Assembly: GCA_035236585.1 (NCBI GenBank)
Contig: CP141136.1
Location: 28,178,449 to 28,242,448, forward strand
DNA: 64,000 bases
From: Warburgia ugandensis
Taxonomy: Eukaryota; Streptophyta; Magnoliopsida; Canellales; Canellaceae
Reading direction: 5' to 3'
Part shown: positions 55,201-64,000 of the stretch, in pieces
How positions within the stretch are numbered: the stretch's first letter is position 1
Layout: every line of letters begins with the position of its first letter
Position numbers and translations under genes: made by a program
The notes under the pieces: generated by a model
The model's input: the letters and a program-made list of their open reading frames with translations, nothing else
Databases searched by the model: none
Told to the model about the DNA's origin: nothing

Positions 55201-56185
55201 TTGGAGGCAGAGTGTGCTGAACAAGATGTGGGAAGCTGGCTCAATATCTTTGTGCTGACATTGCTTATTCAAACTACAGAAAAGCAAAACAGAGAGGACA
55301 TTGAATCAGCTTTTGGAATTGGGCATTAACTGCAGACGACTGATTCTGCGTCAGTCTTCCAAATGTGATTAGGGACAGCAAAGGGTCAAGCCAATTAGGA
55401 ACCCAACCCTAAGCCCCCGTAAGGGTCGTGTTAAGGCCAGGAAATTTGTTGTTAGGCTCAATCTGTAAAATGTTAGGGGCTCCTAATATTTTTAATAGAA
55501 TTATATATTAATTAAAATGCCCTTGCATATAGCTATGTAGAACTCTAAGTGCAATGGCATTTTTTGTAATTAAGTGACTAACTTAATAATTTGTCACAAA
55601 ATAATTACTTGATAATTGTTATCAATCAATTTTTCAAGTGTTAGGGTCAATTACTGGGCTCACCAAATTGACACTACAGGTTATGGTTCGAGCTAGCAAT
55701 TTTTTTTACCCTAACATTCCCCTTCATATAGCTATATAGAACTCTTAAGTGCAAGGACATTTTTAGTAATTAAGTGACTAACTTAATATTTTGTCACAAA
55801 AAAATTACTTGATAATTGTTATCAATCAATTTTTCAAATGTTAAAGATTTCACATGTTAGGGTCAATTAACGACCCCAACCTAAATTGACTAGGTTATGG
55901 TTAGGGCCATCAATTTTTGGGACCCTAATAGCATTAGGGTCAGAAAACTATGACCCGAAATTAGTTAAGGTCAGAGCTAGGGTTAGGATACAAGCACTAT
56001 GGTCAGGGTTAGGGTAGGCCAAAATTCTAATCGACTTGACCCATTAACATCCCTAGATGTGATGGCTCAAAACCCTAATGAAGAACTAGAAAAGTTGATT
56101 AAATGCATTGATATGGTTAATACTCAACCTAGTGAGAGAAGCTAAAGAGAGATCGCCACAAGTGTTATCTACTTCCATGGAAATA

Positions 56186-56227
<42 letters not shown>

Positions 56228-59200
56228 CGTTTCTTCTTTCTTTTCTTTTGTTTTTTATAATTTTCTTTAATTTCAAATTCCACTAGCATCAATATACTGG
56301 ACCAGCCCACAAAACTCACTATATAGACAAAACATCCGCATTCCTATCAAAAATGGGTGTGCGGATATCAGCTCCCATTTGGAAATAGGATAGCACATAA
56401 CCGAGTATAAAATATTAGTATTCAAAATCTATATGCTCAAGTATTTATTGAAATGATTTCAAATTTTGACATTTTCATATGGTATGAGGAAATTATGCTG
56501 AAATATAAAATTTTAAAAGGTAACACTTTCATCTAAGTAAACTATACATAATAGGACCTTCTAACCTACAGCATGTGCAAGATAGGTTGGAGATGACAAG
56601 TATGTAATATTATTGCTGCTTTTTCAGTCTTTTGGCTTTTAAGTTTGTTACATGTACTGAATTGCTATTGTGAATTACCTTAAAAAGGAGTCAAATTTAC
56701 AAATGCATGCCATTGAAGAAATTTTCATGTTTCTCTTCACAACAAATCACCACCATTGTCCAGCCAGCAGGCACTAACCTTGAGTATCTACGGCCTGCCT
56801 AGGCTAGTCGAAATCCATCCAATAATCAGTGGCCAAAAATCACCCATATTTATGGACCGGTGAATCTGAGACAAGTAGTTTTTGGCAGCAGTTGATTTTC
56901 CAGTCTCCCACTACAATGGTTTTCTGCTATTATTAGGCTTTGCTATTTGCTTGAAACCCTATTCACAAACTTCAAATGTTATCACTTGATTAAAACCCCA
57001 TTCCCAAAATAGAAGATTTGCATACTTGATCTATTTCTATTTTTTATTTTATTTTTCTCATCCTTGAAATTAAGAAAGCATATGGAACAAAGTAAGAAAA
57101 GTAATTCTTCGATTGCGTAAAAAAAGGGAAGAAGAAGAAGTAAGAAAAGCAATTGCCCAAGATAGGAACAAACAGACTATTTTTGTGGCAGTACAAAACC
57201 CCTATTGCTCAGAAATAAAAATGATTAAATATGAGAGGAATAGAAACCCTTCAACTCCACTAATGTGGTTATGTTTCTAATTAGCGGCTCCACATGTGGA
57301 CTTGTTGTTGTCAAAAAATGCTGACTCTTGTTAGTATTTTTTTTGGGTCTGAGAGTAGCCATGGGGAAGAAGGGGAGCCTTGGCACAATGGTAGAGTTGT
57401 TGTCATATGACCTGAAGGTCCCAGGTTCGAGGTGTGGAAACAGCATCTTGCACAAAAAAGGGTAACGCTGTGTATTATAGACCATTGGCGGTATGACCCT
57501 TCCCCAGACCCCACTTATGCAGGAGTTTCGTGCACCAAGCTACCTTTTTTTATAGAGTAGCCATGGGGATTTGCTCTTTTCAAGGATTAGATTGATGAGG
57601 TAAAAATGTTAAGCCAAAACTGGTTCACCACTTAATAGATGATGGGTGGCTCTAAACCCATGAGAGGGGAAAAGAGAAGAAAGGGATGATCACATTGTTT
57701 TGACAATTAAAACAGGGGCACTTCAGGAAATACGGGAATAATATTTTATAAGCAAAAGTAGCTTCTCTTGAAAGGAACAAAAGCCCCCATTTAATTTACC
57801 CATTTTGCCATTTAAAATGGGTAAAACTGGTCCAAATTAATTTTGCACATTTCGAGCCTACTCTGCACATAATGTAGTTTAGAAGGACCCATACATAATT
57901 TATACATAAGATATGTTCAGATATTATTGAGATGAGAGAAAATAAATTCCTTATTTATAAATTAAATCTATCAGGAAATTATCACTTTTTAGGACAAGAT
58001 AATAATTTTAAACAATCTTTATAGATTGAAATTTAGTGCAAATTGTCACATACTTCATACAACCAACGCATGCAAACTAGGGAACAGAATCAAAGTTTTT
58101 CTTAAACAGTAATAAACTAAAAGTAAGGCATCTACTAGATACATCTCAGATTGATGGAAACCTAATAAAGAAAAAATATACATTAAACACATCGGAGCCA
58201 CTCACTTGACGTGTGGGATGGGCGTTGATAAATGGCAAACCTTGAAAAAATGGTTCCTGATTGTTCACTTCTTTTACGGGAGGGATTTGACCACTGAGCA
58301 GATATTCGCTGAAGACTAGATCTGTTTGATAGTTCGAGGGGGAAATAATAGGATTAGCAACCAAACCTAAGTGATGAGTAATATTCAGATGACCAAGAAA
58401 ATGATAATGCCTATACATGCATACATACATATAAAGAAAAAAAGAACAGGATAGGCAAATCAGGAAAAGCACATGTGAGCCTATGCTGTTGGCTATCTAA
58501 GCCATTCACTATTTAGTTCTTGACTTTGGTGGCTACACAAAAAATACAACCACTGGATGATTCTAACTGCTGGCTCTTTTAGCTGTAAAATGACGATACA
58601 GTTACAACTCAAAGCAGCACAGGATGGACCATCAATTGATCATGCTTTTGCTGTCTAAAATGGATGGTACATTTACAACTCAAAGCAGCAGCACAGGCTA
58701 ACATCAACAAAATGATAGTGATTATTGTTGTCTAGCCGATCTAAGACGGCCTAAATGGATGACTGGTTTAAATTGCCAAAAGTTAGGCCTAGATGTGCTT
58801 TTCTCATTTTGGCAATCCCTCTTAGGTACTTATCCCTGGTACTTCTCAAATATGCTTCTCATATTATGTATGTATATGATGCATGCACCCTTTACTATTA
58901 ACATGGAACCCTTTTGAAATTAAGGCTTCAGCTAACCGCCATAGATGCACAGTCAGTAACCTCTAGAAAAGGATCTCTGTCTATTTAAACCCTGACAGCT
59001 GTAGTAAGAATTTGTAAAAGAAAAAGTACTTTGTACAAGTAGATACAATTTGTTGTACACAACCCAAAATCTTTTTTTTATTTTTTAAAAAAGGGTAGCC
59101 CCGGTGCACGAAGCTCCCACCTATGCGGGGTCCGGGGAAGGGACGGACCACAAGGGCGTATAGTAGGCAGCCTTAACTTGCATTTTGCAAGAGGCTGATT

Positions 59201-62200
59201 CCACGCCTTGAACCCGTGACCTCAAGGTCAAATAAATCAGTTTCCTTGCTGATTCTTCTGACAGCTTCATATCTCTCATCTCCAGGTCTTCTCTTGGATA
59301 GGATCAACAAAGAAGACGACAAAGAAAGAAAGATTCGAGAGTGGAAGCTAGTCTGTTTACTTGAGCATACTATCCTGGATAATTCTTAAATTTGAAGTAC
59401 AAATCCAAAGTGTAATTCCATCTTAGGGACGCTTGATCTTCCCCTATATGGCTCTAATTCTAGCAGCAGCCATCCACGCTCTATGTGTCAACTCATCTCT
59501 CTGCAAGTTCCTTTCTGCTCTGATCTCGAATAGGGGAAATACAATAACAAAGTGGTGTTTGCTTGATAAGATAAGAGAGCTATACACAAGGAAAGTTTTA
59601 TGCATGATAACAAAGATGAACCGATTCTTTCAAAAAGGTGCAGCTGGACATGCAAAGCTAGCAGAAGTACATAAAACTGGAGAGATGACAACTGCATTTC
59701 TCACTCTGCCAATAAGATCTTCTACAGATAGTACTATACCTTGCACATGTTGCATGGTACCCAAAAAGATCTTCTCTTGATCCTTAAATGCTATCAGGTT
59801 CAAATACCACTACAACTAGCCATGGCTATCCAAAGAAAACACAGGTTTCAAAACTGATAGCAATATTAGAGTCTCATAAGAGAAACACAAGTTACCTCAA
59901 GAAACTGGGTAATAAAAGAAAAGAGTTTATTGAGCAAAGTTGGGATGAACATCAAAAGTTTTGCATCCCTTTGGTCTAGCAGAGAATTATCAAACTGAAG
60001 CTCTGTCAGATCAATCCAGTGATCCTTGTTACCAATCTCAGTTAGTCTGGCTCTAGATGTTACTACAGTTTAAGGGTTATGTCATACAGATTTCATCATC
60101 ATCATCATCAAGACCTTATCCCAATTAGGGGTCTGCCACATGAATCTTATTCCTCCATTCCACTCTATTAAATACCATGGTTTCATTTAGTCCCAAAGTT
60201 TTTAAATCTTTCCTCACCACTTCTATCCACGTTCTTTTAGGCCTTCCCCTTGCCCTTTTAGAACCTTCTACTTGTATTGCCTCACTCCTTCTAACTGGTG
60301 CCGTTGTTGGTCTCCTTTGGACATGTCCAAACCATCTAAGTCTAATCTCCCTCATCTTATTACCCATTGATGCTACCCCTAAATTTCCTCTAATATTTTC
60401 ATTTCTAACTCTATCCTTTCTTGTCTTACCACTCATCCATCTCAACATCCTCATTTCTGCGATGCTCATCCTATGAGTATCATGTTCCTTAACTGGCCAA
60501 CACTCTGATCCATAGAGCATGGACGGCCTTATAGCCATCCTATAGAACTTTCCTTTTAGTTTGAGTGGCACCTGCCGATCACATAAAACTCTAGATGCAC
60601 ATCTCCATTTGTTCCAACCCGCTTGGATTCTCTGGGTAACCTCCCTCTCAATCTCTCCACTCTCATGGCTCAATGATCCTAAGTACTGAAAGAGGTCTTT
60701 CACAGGGACTTCTTGGTTATCAATCTTGACTGGTGTTCCACTCCTACTCTCCTTACTAAAATTACATTCCATATATTCTGTCTTAGTTCGGCTTTTTTAA
60801 ATCCTTCAGATTCTAATGCTTCTCTCTACAACTCTAGCTTTATGTTTACACCCTCCCTTGTCTCATCAAGTAAGACTATATCATCTGCAAATAGCATGCA
60901 CCAGGGAATCTCCTCATGCAAATGTTTTGTTAACTCATCCATAACTAATGTGAAGAGACATGGACTCAATGCCGATCCTTGGTGCAATCCTACAGTAACA
61001 GAAAAATCACCAGTCACGCCACTAGTGGTCTTAACATTTGTTACTGCTCCCTCATACATATCTTTAATTATATCTATATACCCCTGAGAAACCCCCTTAC
61101 CACCCAACACCCTCTATATTAACTCTCTAGGGTCTCTATCATAAGCTTTCTCTAAATCGATAAAGACCATATGTAGGTCTTTCCTCCTCTCCCTATATTT
61201 CTCTACTAATTGTCTTAGTAAGAAAATAGCTTCCATGGTAGACCTCTCAAGCATGAAACCAAACTGATTCTCCAATACACTTGTTTCATCTCATAGCCTC
61301 TTCTCAATCACTCTTTCAAAAAGTTTCATGTGGCTCATAAGTTTGATCCCTCGATAATTAATGCAGCTCTAAATGTCACTTTTATTCTTATAGATTGGTA
61401 CAATAGAGCTTTTCCTCCACTCATTAGGCATTTTCTTTGATTTTATAATCTTGGTCAACTAAACTACCCCAATATCTCCCATATGCTTCCAAACCTCTAT
61501 TGATACACCATCAGGCCCCATGGCCTTTCCTGATTTCATCTTTTTCAAGGCCTCTTTTACTTCAGGTATTCTAATCCTACGTTCATATCTATAATATCCA
61601 ATGTTATTTAGATTTATATTATTTTCAATCCCTATATTCACAGAGCCATTGTCATTTAATAATTTTTGAAAGTATGTTTCCCACCTTTGTTTGATCTCCT
61701 CTTCTTTGACTAATACCCTTTGATCATCGCTTCTAATACACCTAACATGATTTAAGTCCTTACCCTTCTGTTCTCTTACTTTTGCAAGTTTAAACACATC
61801 TTTCTCACCTTCTTGTGTTCCTAATTTATTATAGAGCTCATCATATGCTTTAAGTTTAACCTCACTTACTATTCTCTTAGCAGCGTTTTTAGCATTCTTA
61901 TATTGTTCATAGTTTTCATTATTTCTAATCTTCTGCCAAGTTTTAAAACACATCCGTTTTTCTTTAATAATTTTTTGCACTGTTTCACTCCACCACCATG
62001 TTTCCTTTGCTAATAGCCTTTTACCTTTAGATACTCCTAAGACATCTTTTGCCACTTTCTTAATGGACTCAGTCATATTAGTCCACATGGTATTTACTTC
62101 TGTTTCATAGTTCCAATTTCCTTCTACCATCAACTTATTTTTTAATGAGGTTATTTTCTCTCCTTTTAAGTTCCATCACTTAGTTTTTAGATGTGTATTA

Positions 62201-64000
62201 AGTTCAGTTCTTTTACTCCATCTTTTAATATGGATATCCATAACCATTAACCTATGTTGTGAGGTTAAACTCTCACCAGGTATCACCCTACAATCCTTAA
62301 ATATAGATCGTTCATTATTCTTAAGTAGAAAAAAGTCTATTTGGCTTTTATGAAGTCCACTTTTAAAGGTTATTAAGTGTTCATCCCTCTTCTTAAAGAG
62401 TGTATTTGCAATGGACAGGTTATATTACAAAGCAAAATCGAGGATATTCTCCCCCATCTCATTTCTGCCATTCAAATATATAAGTCATAAATGACAAGAT
62501 AGGCATTCAAATGGTAAATATAGATGTTGTTTAGAAAGTGAAGAGGCTAATTTTTGGAATGACAAGCTCAATCCTAAACTCTTTTGAACAATCCTTTAGA
62601 AATCTTTCAACAACTGTACAACCTGTCAATTTTGTGACAAGTAAAGTAATAGTCATAACATGTGAGAAGAAGTGGAAGTATGAAACTGCAATGATAAGTT
62701 CAAAATTAATTCGGAGACAGTAAATTTTGTATTAGGTGCAACAATTAACGGAAAAGTAGACGTGAACTCCCAATCTCTGACATTTGCATGCCCTGCATGC
62801 TCACCTCTTCCTGGATGGTATAAGTATCATGTGCCAACTACAAACATCACATCAAATGCTTCAAATTTTTGCTCTTGACACAGTAAGAGTGGGTATTTAC
62901 ATAAAACAATAGGAAACATAAAAATTAAAGAAGAATGAGAGAATTACTTGCACGATATGGGTTCAAGGTCCTGAGTTGAATAGATTGATATGACTTTAGA
63001 TTGCAAAACATGTGGACTCCACTGACTATACCAAACGAAATGATAGCTAGTGATGTTGAGGAGCCAATACAGTTAGCCAAGGCTATCCCAAGCATGATAC
63101 CTAGAGACTTGCTCACCATTCCTTGAGCTTCACCCTTTGCAATTACCTGACATAAATGCTGACCTTAGAAAGACAAAGAAATGCCAGATAATGGACGCAA
63201 CCTGGACATCTAGACACAAAGGAAAACAGCAACAGGCCATGCTACTTGACCATTAAAAGGAAAGAGGACAATGGAAACAAGACAAAATATAGTAGTAGAC
63301 TTGATTGCAAGTATACAGTCATGAAAAAATTCATGTAACAATCACAGTTTTACCTCCGCGAAATTCCTTTGAGCAGCAAATCCCGCATAGAAACAGCTCC
63401 TGGTAGAAGCCTGAGATGGGTATTCAAACTTTTTAGACTCCACAATATGCATAAGAATACATGGCAAGCACAAAAAGTTTTATGGAACTATAATTCCCTA
63501 CATTAAAAGCTATGGAGACATAAAGCAGACAATATGTAGGAAGGGGTATGGACTGGTTTTGTAACTGCTACAGAATTGAATAAGAAATCAGCTCTCAGTC
63601 GTAACCCGATTAACATGTTTGCAAATGTTTAAAGGTAGTGAGAATATGAAAAATAATTGTGTCAATTTCCCATATTATATCAAAAAATGCACATACACCC
63701 ATCTAATAGTTAAAAGACCAGATGTTTCGTTTACTAGGAATTGTTACATAAACTGAAATAGTGGATAGAATAATAGCAGTGGTATGTTGAGGCCCAAAAA
63801 CACTTAAGAGTAGCATCCAATTTTGTGACAAAATTTTACAACTCCAACATAAATATGTTATACCTGAATCAATGCAGCTGCAGAGCGTCCAGCCCCAGCG
63901 GCAGCTCCAATCAGAACAAAAAGATGAGGAAAAGCAGGAGTTAATAGCTCCATTCCGTAGGCAGTGTTTTCCAATAAATCTGCAAACAGTCTCCAACCTT
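51926..64000 (-). CDS. RUS family protein (DUF647, Root UVB sensitive), 3' six exons, partial
   Basis: Six minus-strand exons join in phase with GT-AG borders: 64000-63864 (runs past the window edge), 63410-63354, 63146-62948, 58321-58206, 52485-52309 and 52204-51926. The product reads through the DUF647 core ([112 protein letters not shown]) into the RUS C-terminal region ([80 protein letters not shown]). The hydrophobic stretch around [12 protein letters not shown] fits a membrane-associated protein. Known members (RUS1/RUS2) act in early seedling UV-B sensing and auxin-related growth, often in plastids; the biochemical function is unknown. It looks closest to RUS1 or RUS4, but I cannot decide. 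The N-terminal exons are outside the window. Two introns, 5.7 and 4.6 kb, are loaded with transposons. Confidence 0.88.
52309..52485 (-). CDS. RUS exon e
   Basis: 59 codons: [59 protein letters not shown]. Acceptor ACTCAG|GAACC, donor TGT|GTAAGTG. Confidence 0.88.
53705..53945 (+). mobile_element. possible tRNA-derived SINE in RUS intron
   Basis: GGTAAGTTGGTTGGAGTTGT (A-box-like), then GTGGGTTTACTCCCC and AAGTTCAGATCCCACTCC (B-box-like), followed by a unique-looking body. It differs from the Au-type copies. No target duplication was found. Confidence 0.35.
55370..56055. mobile_element. hAT-like element, 686 bp, with 8 bp TSD
   Basis: Left end TAGGGACAGCAAAGGGTCAAG; the inverse of the right end is TAGGGATGTTAATGGGTCAAG. 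Flanks AATGTGAT (55362-55369) and GATGTGAT (56056-56063) match at 7 of 8. Removing the element restores the PPR motif LPNVMAQNP across the junction. No coding region. A segment of about 200 bp is tandemly repeated inside it (see the next entry). Confidence 0.82.
55518..55850 (+). repeat. tandem duplication inside the hAT element
   Basis: TATAGCTATGTAGAACTCTAAGTGCAA (near 55537) and TATAGCTATATAGAACTCTTAAGTGCAA (near 55726) begin two copies that share GTAATTAAGTGACTAACTTA and ATTACTTGATAATTGTTATC. The unit is about 190-200 bp; the second copy is shorter. Confidence 0.8.
56191..56222. repeat. (GA)n microsatellite, 32 bp
   Basis: Short GA repeat just after the PPR pseudogene. Confidence 0.94.
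57368..57553 (+). mobile_element. Au-type SINE, complete, with 16 bp TSD
   Basis: tRNA-like head GGGGAGCCTTGGCACAATGG, B-box-like GGTCCCAGGTTCGAGG, body with CATCTTGCAC, GACCCTTCCCCAGACCCCAC and GTTTCGTGCACCAAGC, ending in a T run. Perfect duplications AGAGTAGCCATGGGGA at 57352-57367 and 57554-57569. It is an intact reference copy for the other SINE fragments here. Confidence 0.92.
58206..58321 (-). CDS. RUS exon d
   Basis: Completes the split codon, then 38 codons [20 protein letters not shown] to INAHPTRQ. Acceptor AACAG|ATCTAG, donor CAA|GTGAGT. Confidence 0.87.
59091..59229 (-). mobile_element. Au-type SINE, 5'-truncated
   Basis: On the minus strand: GGTCACGGGTTCAAGGCGTG, CCTCTTGCAAAATGCAAGTT, CCCTTGTGGTCCGTCCCTTC, CCCGCATAGGTGGGAGCTTC, GTGCACCGGGGCTACCC, then a T run. 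It lies in RUS intron c-d. Confidence 0.88.
60093..62466 (-). mobile_element. RTE-type LINE copy 2, 5'-truncated, in RUS intron
   Basis: Same family as copy 1 and collinear with it from the (TCA)n 3' tail to the 5' cut at about 62466, which falls in the endonuclease domain (copy 1 equivalent about 11950). Encodes the tail region (60125-60772: [40 protein letters not shown]), an RT core with [13 protein letters not shown] and an intact-looking [11 protein letters not shown] (60826-61110), and the pre-RT region with [19 protein letters not shown] (61459-62133). Frame breaks make it inactive. Same sense as the RUS gene. Confidence 0.9.
62467..62947 (-). other. RUS intron sequence between LINE copy 2 and exon c
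   Basis: AT-rich intron DNA; nothing further recognised. Confidence 0.6.
62948..63146 (-). CDS. RUS exon c
   Basis: 66 codons plus one base, [16 protein letters not shown] to LNPYRA, including the hydrophobic segment. Acceptor TGTCAG|GTAATT, donor GCAA|GTAATT in phase 1. Confidence 0.88.
63354..63410 (-). CDS. RUS exon b, 57 nt
   Basis: Exactly 19 codons, [19 protein letters not shown], between CTCAG| and GAG|GTAAAAC. It is too short to show as an open frame, but it is required by family continuity. Confidence 0.88.
63864..64000 (-). CDS. RUS exon a (cut by window end)
   Basis: Encodes [20 protein letters not shown] to [10 protein letters not shown], the start of the DUF647 core in this window. 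Donor CAG|GTATAAC. The exon's upstream border is not visible. Confidence 0.87.

Larger units (their letters stand above)
54240..56150 (+). pseudogene. PPR protein pseudogene, SVR7/P67-like (PPR-SMR), antisense in RUS intron
   Basis: Diverged translation matches the chloroplast PPR-SMR protein known as P67/SVR7 in order: [59 protein letters not shown] (54780-54965), then broken [61 protein letters not shown], and after the transposon [20 protein letters not shown] (to about 56110). The upstream part 54240-54780 has a degraded leader-like and N-terminal region. Several central PPR repeats are missing. Stops and frameshifts are many. The intact parent would act in plastid RNA metabolism. Lack of introns fits a retrocopy, but PPR genes are often intronless, so a decayed duplicate is equally possible. 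Confidence 0.78.

Noticed and set aside
57368-57450. tRNA gene
   Set aside because: The A- and B-box-like sites belong to the head of an Au-type SINE with target duplications; no cloverleaf expected.

Overview
This is a plant nuclear window, AT-rich and dense in repeats. It has spliced GT-AG genes with very long introns, plant-type transposons (CACTA, hAT, RTE and L1 LINEs, Au-type tRNA SINEs, LTR elements) and many long GA/CT and GT microsatellites. The species cannot be named from the sequence alone. Only two genes look functional. They converge: PABP on + (34309-46007) and a partial RUS/DUF647 gene on - (51926 to beyond 64000).

Region 1, 1-33900, is a transposon graveyard. AT-rich intergenic DNA with two long microsatellites and a decayed LTR-like stretch (about 6950-8480) leads to a 3 kb RTE-type LINE on - (9578-about 12550) with endonuclease and reverse transcriptase domains. 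Next comes a nest. An L1 LINE on - (zinc-binding, RNase H and 3' end, 28960 down to 12990) is split inside its RNase H domain by a 13.66 kb CACTA element (13535-27193, TSD TAT). That element carries a TNP2/DUF4218/DUF4216 transposase gene and a second gene with Transposase_24-like and C48 protease-like parts. The transposase gene is itself split by a 3.3 kb solo-LTR-like insertion (14776-18103). The same L1 is hit by a 643 bp palindromic TG...CA element (27482-28124, TSD GAAGT). A relative of the 3.3 kb LTR lies in inverse orientation at about 29374-32335.

Region 2, 34309-46007, is a complete cytoplasmic poly(A)-binding protein gene. Seven coding exons sum to 1962 nt (653 aa) with four RRMs and a C-terminal MLLE domain. 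The 5' leader is A-rich, which suggests translational self-control. Its introns hold a 40 bp micro-LINE with an 18 bp target duplication, a SINE/LINE chimera and a foldback MITE.

Region 3, 46008-51925, is intergenic, with a plastid-like stretch, A-rich DNA, microsatellites and a small hAT-like MITE.

Region 4, 51926-64000, holds the last six exons of a RUS (Root UVB sensitive) family gene on -. Its introns contain a 5'-truncated RTE LINE, two Au SINEs, and an antisense pseudogene of an SVR7/P67-like PPR protein that is interrupted by a 686 bp hAT element. I found no CRISPR, operon-like or clearly unprecedented system; the value of the window is in its nested insertions and unusual element structures.
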